DNA of 64,000 nucleotides, from positions 166,001-230,000 of the forward strand of contig WAEK01000013.1 in the NCBI GenBank assembly GCA_011634665.1, given 5' to 3'. A program made the translations under genes and the position numbers. The notes beneath the pieces were generated by a model. The model was not told where the DNA came from, searched no databases, and saw nothing but the letters and a program-made list of their open reading frames with translations. Source of the DNA: Mortierella sp. BCC40632. Taxonomy: Eukaryota > Mortierellomycota > Mortierellomycetes > Mortierellales > Mortierellaceae. Below are positions 1 to 14,134 of this stretch, in pieces. The stretch's first letter is position 1. The number at the start of each line of letters is the position of its first letter.

Positions 1-2646
<2,646 letters not shown>

Positions 2647-3915
2647 ATGGGAACTCGATGTAAGTATTGCCTCCAATCCATTTTCGGTGGAAGGAGAGGG
2701 AAGGAGGGTTTGCTTTCCACTTCCCCTTCCTCGCCTCCCCCCCCCCACCCCCTCACTTCTTCATTTCACCACCACTCCTGGGCTTGTATCCCTGTTTGAA
2801 TACTGAGTAGCAGACATTTCGTATTTTCTGACAAATATTTTTTTTTTCCTTTCATTTCTTTCGATAATAGTTGTTAATGTGGCATCGCTGATGCCTGGTC
2901 AACACAACTGTAACCTAAAGTTAAGAGTACTCTCTGTCGAAACCATTGCAGAAACTATTCACCCAGAAAGTATGAAGACTATTTAACAAGTAAAAAAAAA
3001 AAAAAGCCATTTCTTTGAGTGTGTGAAAGAACGACGATATGAGAAATCCTCTTGTTGATTTGGTTGATAGTAACGAACCTCTACCTTTTCGACGCCATTT
3101 TTTTTATAGCTGGGCGAGTGATCCATTCTGCGGAAGCAATTGTAGGAGATGATACTGCATGTATCCTGCTAAATCTCAAAAATGGTATGAATACCAATTG
3201 ATCTGTCCTTCCCCCATTGAAATGCAAGAAGAAAAGGGCACTTTGAACTTTTTACTGACGAACAAAGACATGCACACGCACATAAAAAATAGATCAAGTG
3301 AACCTCCTGTCTCGTAACGCAAGACTTCAAGTCCTCAATGGACAGGTCAACATGTATCGAGGGTTCATGAGGCTAGAGGTCAACGAAGACGAAGACGACT
3401 CAAATGCGACCATTCGAGGAATGACACGAGAACGTGCATCCATCATTGCCATCCCCGACGAGGACGAGGACGAGGACATTACCTCTAATAATGAAGGCAT
3501 TCACAGAAATGAAACGACAAGCAGTAGCACCACAATGAATCAAGTGGGTCCTTTCACAACATCTTTGGGCTCTCCTTCAGTTCCTGTCTTGGGGATCGAT
3601 GCATCCATTGGTATTCAAGGTCCTCTATCACCCACTCGGCAAGCGTCCACACCACGGTATGCTGTACAGAGCATTCCTTGGCAGGTCCCACGGTCAACAG
3701 GTCTATTATCATCAAGGAATCCAAGTCTCCCCTCAAGCGATCCACTGACGACAGGATCAGAGTCGTCCCTCTCCCTGTCCACCTCTCCCTCAGTACGTCG
3801 GAATCAGATGGAAGTGGAGATGAGGCTTGGAACAGGAGGCAGCGTTCCTTTGATTGAGTACTATCGGACCATTGAATTTACCTACTTTTCCACGGTCGAG
3901 CCAGTAGGACGATAG
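2647..3915 (+). CDS. OB-fold single-stranded DNA-binding protein, SOSS-B/hSSB-like
   Basis: Predicted 269-residue protein from four exons: 2647-2659, 2871-2969, 3110-3184 and 3293-3915, all GT-AG with phases that close. The N-terminal ~110 residues read as one OB fold of the SOSS-B (hSSB1/NABP) and plant SSB-like type: SLMPGQHNCNLKLRVLSVE, then AIVGDDTACILLNLKNDQVN and LNGQVNMYRGFMRLEVNEDE, matching the family pattern of a GDxT strand and a YRGFMRL strand. The remaining ~155 residues are acidic then Ser/Thr/Pro-rich and look disordered, as in metazoan SOSS-B tails. By family, the protein binds single-stranded nucleic acid in DNA damage signalling; that role is inferred. The first exon is only 13 bases, with the start at ATG 2647. 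The tail is longer than in human SSB1. Confidence 0.82.
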
Positions 3916-4703
3916 GCCTTGTAGGATAGATGGACCTTGCTGTTGTTGTTGCTGTTGATGTTGATGATACTGCTGCTACTTCTTGAATTCGAACATAGGA
4001 GGATAGAACAGTGGGACTGGTGCTAACCTGAAAGCATTAAAAGGTGCGCTTGTGCGTAGTCTCTTTCTCTCCCTCTCCCCTTCTCCCCTTTTTCCCCTTC
4101 CGAGAGTGTCTCTGTCAACTATGGTACCAGGTGTAGGTTTAGGAAGAGACGGGTTAGCGTCATTACTAAAACTGAAGGATGGACTGGTCTGGTGGTGTGT
4201 GCTACAGCCGCACCTATTGTTCCGTCACAAGAGACAAGAGAAAGCAACGCTGCTATTTGTTCAAACTGAAGTTATGGAGTCGGGGTCCACCTTCCGAAAT
4301 CACATTACAGCCCAGAGGTCACCCGCGGAACCCTTTTTTTTTTAAAGGAGAAAAGAATGCACGGGCCCGATAAGAAGAGATGCCCAGAGAGACACTAAGC
4401 TTGAGGTAAATGTCGATAGGATTGAGAATGACGGTAAACGATCGTTTGACTTTGCCTGTGCTGAGGAAGAATGAGAGAAGGGAGCATTCCCAAAGAACTA
4501 TATCGAACAAGCGGCAGGCGTAATGCAATAACCAAGCACTATTATGACATCACAGAGAGGGATGTTTGTGTTGTGGAGGAAGACCTGAACGTTACACAGC
4601 ACCTCATTTTTTTTTTAAAAAAAAAAAATACAGCCAAAAGGTCAACAGGTCCAAAGGCCCTACAACCACCAACAGGGCTCTACTCTTTGACTAACTAACA
4701 AAC

Positions 4704-4734
<31 letters not shown>

Positions 4735-5051
4735 AGGGTCACCAAACAAAGCGATCATCGTTCCATCACTGTTCATTCTATCGACACGCTCGACTTAAGG
4801 AATCTGACATCATTCGTGCCCTGTCCTCACCCACCCCTGCTACCCGTTGGGATCCCTATAAAGGAGAACGACCCTGAGTGGAATCTGGCCAGTATCTTTT
4901 CTTTTTCTTTTTTTTTCATCTTCTCATCCTTTCAACTCAAGACAACCTTAATCACTACAAGAGCAACAACAACAAAAAACTAATAGCAATATAAGCTCAA
5001 CGGATACACCACCTACACACACACACACAACCCCACTTAATACATTCCATC
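3916..5051. other. Intergenic region before the TMEM198-like gene
   Basis: No gene supported. It contains an A run of about 26 at 4704-4730 and a pyrimidine-rich leader near 4890-4930. The promoter of the next gene lies at its right end. Confidence 0.6.
4857..4863 (+). promoter_or_regulatory. TATA box of the TMEM198-like gene
   Basis: TATAAAG sits 189 bases before the ATG at 5052. It is followed about 30 bases later by a TTTTCTTTTTC pyrimidine-rich element and then a purine-poor leader, the usual fungal start-site arrangement. The match is by eye only. Confidence 0.5.
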
Positions 5052-5975
5052 ATGTCCTCTCTCGTGAGCTCGAGTCCAGGACTTCCAGTCATGCATCGAC
5101 TACTCAAAACAACCCCCACATATCTTTTCATTGTCTTCTCCTTCCTCTTCCACATCATGGCACAGTCCATGGCCGCACCCATCGAAACAGTCTCCAAGGC
5201 AGCAAAAGACGATGACATCCTCGACAAGGCACGTGAAGGACCCTACAACATCTCTGTTCAAGCCGGCATTGCAGGTGCAATCCTGATTGTGGCAGGTCTC
5301 TTACTTTGCTTTTTCGGATACCGCCTCTTCCATGTCACCATGTTCCTTATTGGCTTCTACTTTTTCGGCAATATTACCTATATTGGCATGGCCAACGGTG
5401 GAGTCACCAGTCAGACTCTCTTGTTAGTCATCTCAATCATTGTCGGCATCATTGGTGGTCTCTTACTTGTCTGTTGTTCAAGACTTGGGGTGGCTGTCTT
5501 GGGCGCTCTTGCCCTGTATTCCCTTGGTCTCTGGATCTTGGGTTGGAAGTCTGGAGGACTGATCACGTCAAGTACTGGTCGCGGCATCTTTTTGGCTGTC
5601 TTGGCTATTGTTGGATTCATCTTGGGTCTCTTCCGTGAACGTGAAGTTGTCATTATCGGCTCAGCAATCGTTGGTGCCTATTCGACGGTGGTTGGAATTG
5701 ACATGTATGCTCAAACAGGCTTTGTTCAAGAAGCAGACTCGTTTATCAATTCCAAGAACAGTATTGACAATCGAGTGTCGGGCAATCTGAGTTGGCAGGA
5801 ATATGCACTTTTGGCGGCCTTTATTGTTTTGGCATTGCTTGGTATGGCTGTCCAATTTAGAGCTTGGGGTCGACGTGCCTTCCGACCAGCTCATGGTCAT
5901 CGCCCCGCCACAGGAGTGGTGTACACGGAAAAGCCAAGCCGGTTTGGAGGTTTCTTCCGCCGCCGCCGACTGTAA
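5052..5975 (+). CDS. TM7S3/TMEM198-like multi-pass membrane protein
   Basis: Intronless 307-residue membrane protein. An N-terminal hydrophobic segment (about residues 23-37, ending near AQSMAAP) looks like a signal peptide. After a short lumenal stretch come about seven hydrophobic helices between residues 76 and 275, including AGIAGAILIVAGLLLCFFGY, the repeated small-residue helix IIVGIIGGLLLVCC and LAVLAIVGFILGLF. The glycine-rich helices followed by FRE, and the C-terminal basic tail (FFRRRRL), fit the TM7S3/TM198-like domain (PF13886-type) of fungal TMEM198 relatives. Cellular role in fungi is not established; the plasma membrane or endomembranes is inferred. The ATG at 5052 is the first after the TATA box. 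The basic tail could be a trafficking signal. Confidence 0.8.
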   Translation: MSSLVSSSPGLPVMHRLLKTTPTYLFIVFSFLFHIMAQSMAAPIETVSKAAKDDDILDKAREGPYNISVQAGIAGAILIVAGLLLCFFGYRLFHVTMFLIGFYFFGNITYIGMANGGVTSQTLLLVISIIVGIIGGLLLVCCSRLGVAVLGALALYSLGLWILGWKSGGLITSSTGRGIFLAVLAIVGFILGLFREREVVIIGSAIVGAYSTVVGIDMYAQTGFVQEADSFINSKNSIDNRVSGNLSWQEYALLAAFIVLALLGMAVQFRAWGRRAFRPAHGHRPATGVVYTEKPSRFGGFFRRRRL

Positions 5976-6733
5976 GCCTGAAGACTCTTTCCCACTTTCA
6001 TATCCATTTCTCTACTTTCATTATTACTCGCTACATAGGCATATTGCTTTTCTAAAATTAAAGGACCAGTTATAGTTTTTCAAGAGTGTATATTTGTGAA
6101 GGGCTGTCAAAGGAGCGGGAGATGTTAGTGGCAGAGAGATAGTGTGTGTCAGACCCTACTTTTGTAAGATCGGATTAGCAGTAATCTAAAGTCATGGTCT
6201 CCCTCTTTTCATGCACAGCCATTGATCAAGTCGTTGACAGCCAAAGAGCTTTTCCTGTGTGGCAAAGTGAGAATAAACAATGTTGTCCAAAAGTCCATCT
6301 GCTGAACGAATGCTGGGTCGGACCCCTCGGATTCAGCCGAATTCACTCCCCCAGTCTAGAGCGAGTTATGCAGCCAATGACACGCGCGTCTCTCTTCTTT
6401 GGCCACACAAGACAAATGTGCGGCGCGCGTGGATTGGCCCGAGCGAGTCCTCTTTCCTTACGGGCCGCTCTTTTTTCTTGGTACTTCCTTCCTGGCGCTT
6501 CTCTCCCACGGGGGTACTGGTCTTGCTCTCCCTCTTCACTTTTTTTCTTTGTCTCTCTTCAAGTCCTTTCTTCTTCTTCCTCTTCCTCTCTCTCTCATCC
6601 TTGTCTTTCAGCCCAATCCTTGTTCCCATCCAATCTTGGCCGGCGACCGAGGCAGTGGCCTCTTCCTCCTTCCTCTTTTGTTCTGCATATTCATAACACT
6701 CCCTTCCCCCACTATCGAACTTCTCGAAATACC
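5976..6733. other. Intergenic, promoter of the Ser/Pro-rich gene
   Basis: No gene supported. The right half is pyrimidine-rich (long CTTTCTTC stretches at 6540-6600) and probably holds the promoter and leader of the next gene. Confidence 0.5.
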
Positions 6734-8940
6734 ATGGCTACCACCAGACGGACGCAGCGAAGTATCAGCGACCCACACTTGCATGCTGGACACCTTGTAA
6801 AAAAACACCCTTCTCCTCCTTAGCCCCTTTTCTCCATTGTCCGAGCACTTGATGCTTTGCAACAAGGATGGCCCTTGTTGACCTGAACCTTTCTTCTTTC
6901 CCTTGGTCTTTCTTTTCTTTGGGCAACAACAACAAATAGCCTCTGTGCGAAGGTAGCAACCTCCCACCGGCTTCACAGATGCGTCACCATCGACGGTCCG
7001 TTGACCGTGTCTGGCCACCAGCACTTGAGATGCGGATAGCTCGACTCTCAATCGACCAAGGCTCGCCCGGCAACGAGCCTCGGGCCCACATCATTCCCGT
7101 TCCACCACCCGTCAATTACAATCGTTTTTCTGGTCATGGTATGATCCACAGCGAACCTCTTTCTAGCTGCGCCGTGATCGAATCGGATGATGAAGAGGAG
7201 GAGGAAGAGGAGGAAGAGGATGCGAACGGCGATACTCTCCAGGCTCCGCTTACTTCTTTACCACGACCCTTGAAGCCCAGGATGGCTTCCATGCTTCCAC
7301 CTCACCTCCGACGAATGTCTTCCATGCGTGATCCTGAACTTGTTGGAGGGTTCTATCATCTGGACGAACAACAACAGCAAAACTATCAACAGGGACGCTT
7401 TCCCCATATCCATGTTGAATATGGTGGGCAGCACATACCGCGGAGGCTTTCAAAAGTATACAAGGAGAGTTCCGAGTTTAGCGATACCCAAGACCCAGCC
7501 GTCTCCTTGCCCACCATCTGCCCAGAACAGCAGCAGCCGCAACAACAACAACAACAAAGTGCTGTAGTGGAACAAAGTCAAGGGGGTAGAGACCACTTTT
7601 CAAAGCCTCTCCAACAAAACATATCCTCGCCCCATGTGCTGAGACCCATCCCGACACGACTGCAATCCACTCCAGTCCTGTCCAAGACCAAGGATATGAG
7701 CGAGTTTGGTGAAGACCTCTTTCTTCAGAGTACATTCGAGTCTTATGACCGAGAAGGGAATACAACGTTTCGACGACCGTCTTTGGCAAGACAGCGCTCA
7801 CCAGGAGCCAACTATCGAACACGACTCGATTCAAGTCTCCATGGAGGATTCTCTCAATCTCATTTAAGTATGGAAGCGGCTCTACCCAGGACAATGGCCT
7901 GTGAAAGCACAAAGATGGATCCCAAGGTCCAACTCCATGCTTACACAGTACCCACAAGACCAATCAACATGGCTTGGCCCTCCACTTTGGCCTCTATCGC
8001 TCGACCTCCTTCAAGACGAAAAGGTCCACTCTCCCCATCCTCCTCCCGAGCCTCTAGTCCCCGAGCTCTCTCTAATTCAGGTTCGCCTACCAGTTTCTCT
8101 CGCGTGCCACTTTCCGAGTCTAGTTTCCAACTTCAGAGCAATCGACTTTATGGAAGTCGACCGAATAGCAGATTGGGTAGTCGACCGAGTAGTCGACTGG
8201 ACAGCAAACCAAACAGTCGACCCAACAGTCGATTGAGTCGACCTAATAGTCCCCTCACAGAAAAGAGTTTTTTGCATTCATCTCAACAAGAAAACAAACC
8301 CGATGGGATGGAGGATACGGATATGGATATGACAGGATCTGTTCCTTTGGGATCCGAGTTGCGGGTGAAATCACCCGCATCCAAGACCTATCTTCACCCG
8401 ACTCATCACCATCACAACACGAATCGACTCTTTGAACCAGTCCCTACAACGATGTTGGCAACGACGACAGCTCCTATGTTGCTCATCTCGGATCCATCGT
8501 GGAGTCATGATTCGGATCGATGGAAATCGCCCACTCTTTCGGCCTTGGCTTCAGAATCATCTTCTCGAGGTACTTCACCACCCATCAGGGTTTTGTCACC
8601 TCTTCTTTGGAAGAATACCCTTCCGCGAACAGGTCGACATCATTCAAGGCATTTTCAGGCTTTACCGATCGATCCAGAGATACGGACCGGGATTCCATCG
8701 ATTGAGGCCCATGATGAAGTTTCGTTGCAGGATATCTGGAGGATGGAGGATGAAGAACGACAAGATCGATTGAATGGTGTGGCAGTACCACCAGAAGGCA
8801 GAGGCGGGGGAGAAGCAGCAGAGGAGGGACAGTCTTGGTTCCGGTCGATTGAAGATCATATTACTCGAATGAAGGGCGAAGCCCATGCACATGCCGAGGC
8901 TAGATTGATTCAGCAAGCTCTCCACTCTAGCCATGCCTGA
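6734..8940 (+). CDS. Large unrecognised Ser/Pro/Arg-rich, probably disordered protein
   Basis: Two exons, 6734-6796 and 6979-8940, joined in phase 0, give about 674 residues. I chose ATG 6734 (MATTRRTQRSISDPHL) because a clean donor follows it and the acceptor CTTCACAG meets the second exon; the in-frame ATG at 6979 is an alternative start giving 653 residues. No family was recognised. Visible features are an acidic run (residues about 91-101), glutamine-rich patches near 150 and 200, many RxxS/SP sites, and a tandem arginine-serine block at about residues 413-446 built on SRPNSR and SRPSSR units. The C-terminal 60 residues (LQDIWRMEDEERQDRLN, then WFRSIEDHITRMK) look helical and are the least repetitive part. 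It may be a phosphorylated scaffold; function unknown. Its 3' end faces QNG1, 220 bases away. Confidence 0.72.
8155..8250 (+). repeat. Tandem SRPNSR-coding repeat
   Basis: Imperfect 12-15-base units built on agtcgac(c)gaatagc, translating to about seven copies of SRPNS/SRPSS/SKPNS. The unit lengths keep frame, and the block lies inside the unrecognised gene. Confidence 0.7.
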
Positions 8941-9160
8941 AAAAAAGAAAAAAAAAAAAAAAAAAAAAAAGAAACACATACACACACACAAACACGCAAA
9001 AGCACATGCACAACAATACAGAAACCCCCTGTTTGATATCTTTGCAAGAAATGAAGTGAAAAAAAAAAAAAAGAAGGCTTTATATATATATATATTTTAA
9101 TATTTATTTCTGTCTTTGACTAAAACATTCAGAATAGGATAGGGGGAGGGGGAGGGCATT

Positions 9161-10354
9161 TCAGAAAAAGATGGTGTCCTTGCATGCGAATCGAGGAACT
9201 TTGCGGTACTGTGGCTCCTTGGCAACTCTCCAGAGATAAACGTCCAGATCCGCACCCGTCATTCCCTCCTCTCCAAATCGAACTGCACTCACACCCTCAT
9301 TCTTGGATTGAAGCGCAATCTCGCGACAGACATCGATCGCCGCTGCTCGGAGTCGGAACGATTCTTCAACAGAGGTGGATTGACCTTCTTCCATGGTATG
9401 CTTCAGAGACTCGGGCAAGACCAAGATACCGAGGTGGACCAGCATCGTGGGGATGACATTGTCGGCAAAGATGGGAGTTCCCTTGATATCCGTGAACCGG
9501 AAGATGGCCTCCTTGTCTGCGAAACGACGTTCGAGTGAAGAGGCCAGCAAGAGCGCCTTCTTGAACACGTACAAGGGCTGTCCATCGATCTGTGCCCAAT
9601 CCTGGAAGGCGGGGAAGGTGTTGATCAAGAGCGTCGAAAATCGTTCTGCAGAACCCTGCGCCTTCTTGGCTGCATCGACGACAAAGGCGCCCAAGGTGTC
9701 AAAGCCTTCCTTCTTGAGGATGTGTCCGGTCTCGTTCAACACGCCTTGGAGTTGGATCGCCAGTTTGGAGGCGACCGAGGGCTTGCTCAGGGTGACATGA
9801 GCGAGGTCTGTTGGAGAGTCCTTTTGCATGGTGATTCCAAAGTGGGAACCGACTTCCCAGGCGGTGAGCTTGGAGAGAGCCTCGGCATTGGTGGCAGAGG
9901 AAGAGATATGGAAAGACATGATACCAAAGACGATCGTCTCGAATGCACCCCGGTCTCCGTCCTCGTGGAGTTCCTTTCGGTAACCATGGCCTGTGTTGAG
10001 GATATCGATGAGCGAGAGGATGTTGACTTCTTGTTCAAGGCTTTCGAACCGGAGGGGGAAGGACATGCCGTTGGAGACTGAGTGCTTGTCCCAGCTCTCC
10101 TGAGTGAGGTCCTTTAGGAATCGGGCAATGGCATCTTGATTGATCTGTGTTAGTGAGATGGATGAAGAAGGACATTTTTTTTGGAGTTAGTGAGATGTGA
10201 GCTGATCGTGAGACTCTATTTTTTTTTTTCCACGGTTGAATGGAAAACAGAATGGATAGAGTGAACATACAGTGATGTTGCTGCTCTCGCGGCATTGCTT
10301 GCTCGTCGTAAAGATGGATTCATAGAGGTTGGGTGGGCAAGAGAAGGAGGTCAT
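9161..10354 (-). CDS. QNG1: Queuosine salvage protein (queuosine 5'-phosphate N-glycosylase)
   Basis: Exons 10354-10271 and 10144-9161 on the minus strand join in phase 0 for about 355 residues. This is the DUF2419 family (human C9orf64/QNG1), which releases queuine from queuosine 5'-phosphate so that eukaryotes can salvage it for tRNA. Family landmarks visible are LNFxFW-type positions near FPLRFE, GHGYRKELHEDGDRGAFETIVFG, the NTFPAFQDW segment followed by FKKALLLASSL, and DNVIPTMLVHLGILVLP near the C terminus. The start MTSFSCPPNLYESIFTTS resembles the family N terminus. The first exon is only 28 codons, with a donor GTATGT. A nuclear-encoded cytosolic enzyme is expected. Q salvage is widespread but absent from budding yeast, which fits a non-yeast fungus. 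Confidence 0.9.
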
Positions 10355-11284
10355 GTTGAGAAGAATGGAGAGGATCGTGAGATGGTGAATGAGAGTCGAC
10401 CAAAGTAAGGAAGGAGAGAAAGAGAGACAAAGCAAAGAGAAAGAGAAGAGATATAAAAGAAAGGATCGCCTCTTTTTTTTTCTTTTTTTTTATAGGTGAC
10501 GACTACGCGTCCTTGCGACAGGGTGTGTGCAGAGACACCGAGAGTGTGAGAAAGAGCTCTCTCATCATGGATTGGTCGGGGTCCGAACATGGTCTCCAGG
10601 ATTCTACAGCGCCATCCTAAGTGACGCGCCACCCAGCTCGGTCTGGGGCCAGAGACTGTTACTACTTTTGCTACCTGTAGTATTTGCATACTCTTGCCTC
10701 TTGCCTTCACCCCCCCCCCCTCCCCTGTCATCATCTTGATCCATTTTTGCGGAGAGTGCCGCAGCGAGGTTGCGCAGACACGGACCTTGAAATCTCTACC
10801 GAGGATGCTTACTAGGAGCGGGTGTAGGGGAGAACAATCTCCAGACACCAGACACCGAACACCGGACACCGGGCAGAGATGCCTTTGCGACTATTTTTTT
10901 TCTTTTTCTCGTTCAACGACTCTATCCTTGCTAGGAGGATTGACTCTTTGTCCCCAAGATGGCTCGGATGAACAAATAAAAAAAAAAAAAAAAAAACGCG
11001 TTTCCTTCAGTAGGTCAGCTGACCAGGTCCAACTCCAATTTTTTTTTTGTGATTATTTCCATTCACTTTGTTCACTCTCAGTCGAGTCGCACTCTCACTC
11101 GCTCCACCGTCTGTCAGTTCAGTTCAGTTCAGTTCAGTTCAGCTCAGCTCAGCTCAGTCAGTCTCTCTCTCTCACTCCACTCCACTCTGCTTTCTCTCTT
11201 CTCTTCTCTTCTCTTCTCTCCCCTTCTCTTTTCTTTTTCTCTCTTTTCCTCTCCATCCCTTCGCCAGCATCACCACATCGAATC
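10355..11284. promoter_or_regulatory. Divergent promoter region between QNG1 and H2A.Z
   Basis: The 930 bases between the two start codons hold no supported gene. On the H2A.Z side there is a run of TTCAG pentamers, then CT-rich DNA (11160-11270) immediately before the ATG, typical of fungal start-site DNA. Confidence 0.5.
11115..11161 (+). repeat. TTCAG/CTCAG pentamer array
   Basis: About five copies of TTCAG followed by three of CTCAG, lying 124-170 bases before the H2A.Z ATG, in the expected promoter or 5' UTR. Confidence 0.85.
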
Positions 11285-11556
11285 ATGGTAAGGATCCCAT
11301 CACCTCCAGGACAACACGAAAAACAGGGTCCTTATCCAGCCAGAGATTTCTCACGGATGAGATCCTTCCTTCCTTTTTTTCCCCTTCCTTCCTTCTTTTC
11401 CCTTTCCCTTTGCACCCGGCAAAAAAAAGAAAAAGAAAAGAAAGAAAGAAAAAAAAATATGAAATCACTCGTTCACTCGGTCGCTCCCAATTCGGATTCA
11501 GCATCCTTGCTTTTCTATCAATTTTTTTTCCTTTCCTTTCTTCGATTGTTTGGCTC

Positions 11557-11594
<38 letters not shown>

Positions 11595-12179
11595 TCTTCC
11601 TCTTTTCTTCTTTTTTTTCTTTTCTCCGTTGGGCCATGTTTTTTTTTTTTTTTTTTTTTTTTTTTTTCATGGGGCAGTGTCTGTTCGGTCGCGATACCAT
11701 TCGAGTGCTATATTTTGTGACACAACAGCAACAGTTAATCAAAAAGCCAAGAAAAGAAAAGAAAAAAAGAAAGAAAAAGAAAGAGAGAGAGAAAGAAAAA
11801 AAACTCGCAAAGGACTCATCATCACTTTGATTGACTCGCCAATTTTCGATACACTCACCAATGAACTGTCTGGATTTGGAAAAAAAACTCTCTCTCTCTC
11901 TTTCTCTTCTCTCTCTCTCTCTCTCTCTCGCTCGTGAACGGCTGCGGGAATTGCGGGATGGTTGACTGGATGGAGGACCCTTGCAAACAGCTCGATTGCT
12001 TGCCTTCTCTCTCTCTCTCTGTCTGTCTGCCCTGTCTCCTACGCAAAGAAAAGAAAGAAAGAAAGGAAGAAAAAAGAAAAAAAAAGACACCAAGGGCTAT
12101 ATGATGATGGGCGATCGATTTCTTCTCGATCGCTCCTCTTTCTCGCTCTCTGCTAGAGGCGCGCGAATGAACCCATGAA

Positions 12180-12211
<32 letters not shown>

Positions 12212-13286
12212 CCATCCATTCTTTTTTTTTTTTTTGGGAGCCGAGAGAACGCGATACTCTTCCTCGATGACACTATTCCCCTTCCCTTCCCCTTCCCCAA
12301 CACACGCTTCCAATGAAATAATAATTTTTGGGCATTGGATGGGTTGAGTGAATGTCAGGAATGAACTCGGGACGCGTCTCGCTTTCTCTCTTTCTCTCTT
12401 CTTTCTCGATGGATGCAGACCACGAAAGCTGATCATCTCTTTCTCGTAAACCTCCCTTTCTCTCTCTTTCTCTCTTCTATCTCCTCCATCTCTTCTCTCG
12501 CTTCTCTCTAGGCCGACGCACACCTTGGAACCGAAGCTACTGCTGCTACAGCCCAGAGTACTACAAAGATCACAGAGAAGCGCCGTGAAAAGGTCCCAGC
12601 ATTGTCACGCTCGGCTCGTGCCGGTCTCCAGGCAAGTCTTTTTCCATTTTAATAACCTGGTTTGGTTTGAAGAAACACTGGACAATACGAGTGAAAAGAA
12701 AGAAAGAAAAAAAAAACCGGGCCAACTTAAGCCTTGGAAAAGCAAGGCAAGGGCTCTAAAAGATATGCTCCTTCCAAACTCTCTTTTTTTTTCCCCTTGG
12801 TCATGGGTGTATTTGTATGTGTGTATGGGATCGATTGTCAATAGTTCCCCGTAGGCCGTATCCATCGTTACCTCAAGGATCGTACTCAAAATCATGTCCG
12901 TGTGGGCGCCAAGGCCGCCGTGTACTCTGCAGCTATTTTGGAATACCTAACGGCCGAGGTTCTAGAGTTGGCAGGAAATGCAACCAAGGATTTGAAGGTC
13001 AAGCGTATCACCCCTCGCCACTTGCAGCTTGCCATCCGCGGTGACGAAGAGCTGGATTCTCTTATTCGTGCCACTATCGCCGGCGGTGGTGTCCTTCCTG
13101 TAAGTATCTATTGTGAAAGAGGCCCATGTCCTTGTTTTCTTTTGGTTTTTTGGGATTGATTTCTTTTGGATGGCGCTGACTCGATCCCACTTGACCTTTT
13201 TTCCCACTCTCTCTCTCTTATAATAGCACATTCACAAGGCGCTGTTGTCAAAGACGCAGAAGGGACAGAAGAAGGTGCAACCTTAA
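11285..13286 (+). CDS. HTZ1: Histone H2A.Z variant
   Basis: Exons 12512-12631, 12845-13099 and 13227-13286 encode an unmistakable H2[69 protein letters not shown] and the H2A.Z-specific GGGVLPHIHKALL. H2A.Z replaces H2A at promoter nucleosomes, placed by SWR1-type remodellers. No ATG precedes SRSARAGLQ inside exon 12512, so I place the start at 11285, an exon consisting of ATG alone followed by GTAAGG and a 1.2 kb T/CT-rich intron; total about 145 residues. The intron after exon 12512 begins GC (CAG|GCAAGT), a GC-AG intron required to keep LQ-FPVGR. The N-terminal tail ([15 protein letters not shown]...) lacks the usual Gly-Lys acetylation repeats. The core is certain; the first exon is inferred. 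Confidence 0.9.
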
Positions 13287-14134
13287 TAGGACAGACAGGA
13301 TCCATTGATTCCACAGATGCCCCCCGTATAAGCCCTCTTCCTCCTCTCCATACTACCGACATCCGATCCCTTCTTTCTCTTTCTCTCTTTCTATCACCCC
13401 TCCTCACCGTTGAGAAATGGAGTCTTTGCTATTCTTCCATCCTTTCTCTGTTGAAAATGTGATTGTGATTTTTTTTTTTTTTTTTTCGGACTCGACCATC
13501 TTTTCATTACACTTTTTTTTTTTTTTTTTTTTTTACTACAACTACTTAAGACAGCATGAATATAACAATTGCAGTAGCAATGATTCTAGGAGAAGGATGA
13601 CCAGAAAAGAAAAGAAAAAGAAAAAGAAAAAGAAAAAGAAAGCTATCGGATAAAGCTTGCTCTCATCAAGTTTTATTTTTACTATTACTATTTCAACTAT
13701 TCACCATCAGGCCCACTTTAAAAATCACCATTATTGTGCAAGGGAAGGGGAACACACACACACACACACACACACACACCTCTCCCTTGGATTGGAGAGT
13801 GAAAGAGACAGGCACCAGATAGATTGTTGTACACCAAGATCTTCTCACTGCCTCCTCTCCCTCCCTGGCTGGACATTGGACAGCCAACTAACGGTCCTAT
13901 TCTTTTGATCCACGTGTCAATTGCATGAGAGGTGGGCCAATGACCTTTTTCTCTTTATTCGTTGTTGATGTTCAGGGACCGGATATTATTACTATGGTAC
14001 AAAGTAGTGATAGTAGTAGTTGTAAAAAATTGGGTATCATCCATTGTCGCACTATCAAAACCTGCCTTGTCTCTATTGTCTTTCCCTTTTTCCTTCCTTC
14101 CCTCTTTCTCTCCTACCTCCTCTTCCATATCATA
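13287..14134. other. Convergent 3' flanks of H2A.Z and the Cue2-like gene
   Basis: No gene supported. It contains T runs at about 13468-13487 and 13511-13532, an (AAAAAG)n block at 13611-13640, and a (CA)n tract at about 13752-13780. Confidence 0.6.

Noticed and set aside
13108..13407. Minus-strand ORF antisense to the H2A.Z last exon
   Set aside because: It overlaps a certain exon and a GT-AG intron, and has low-complexity composition.
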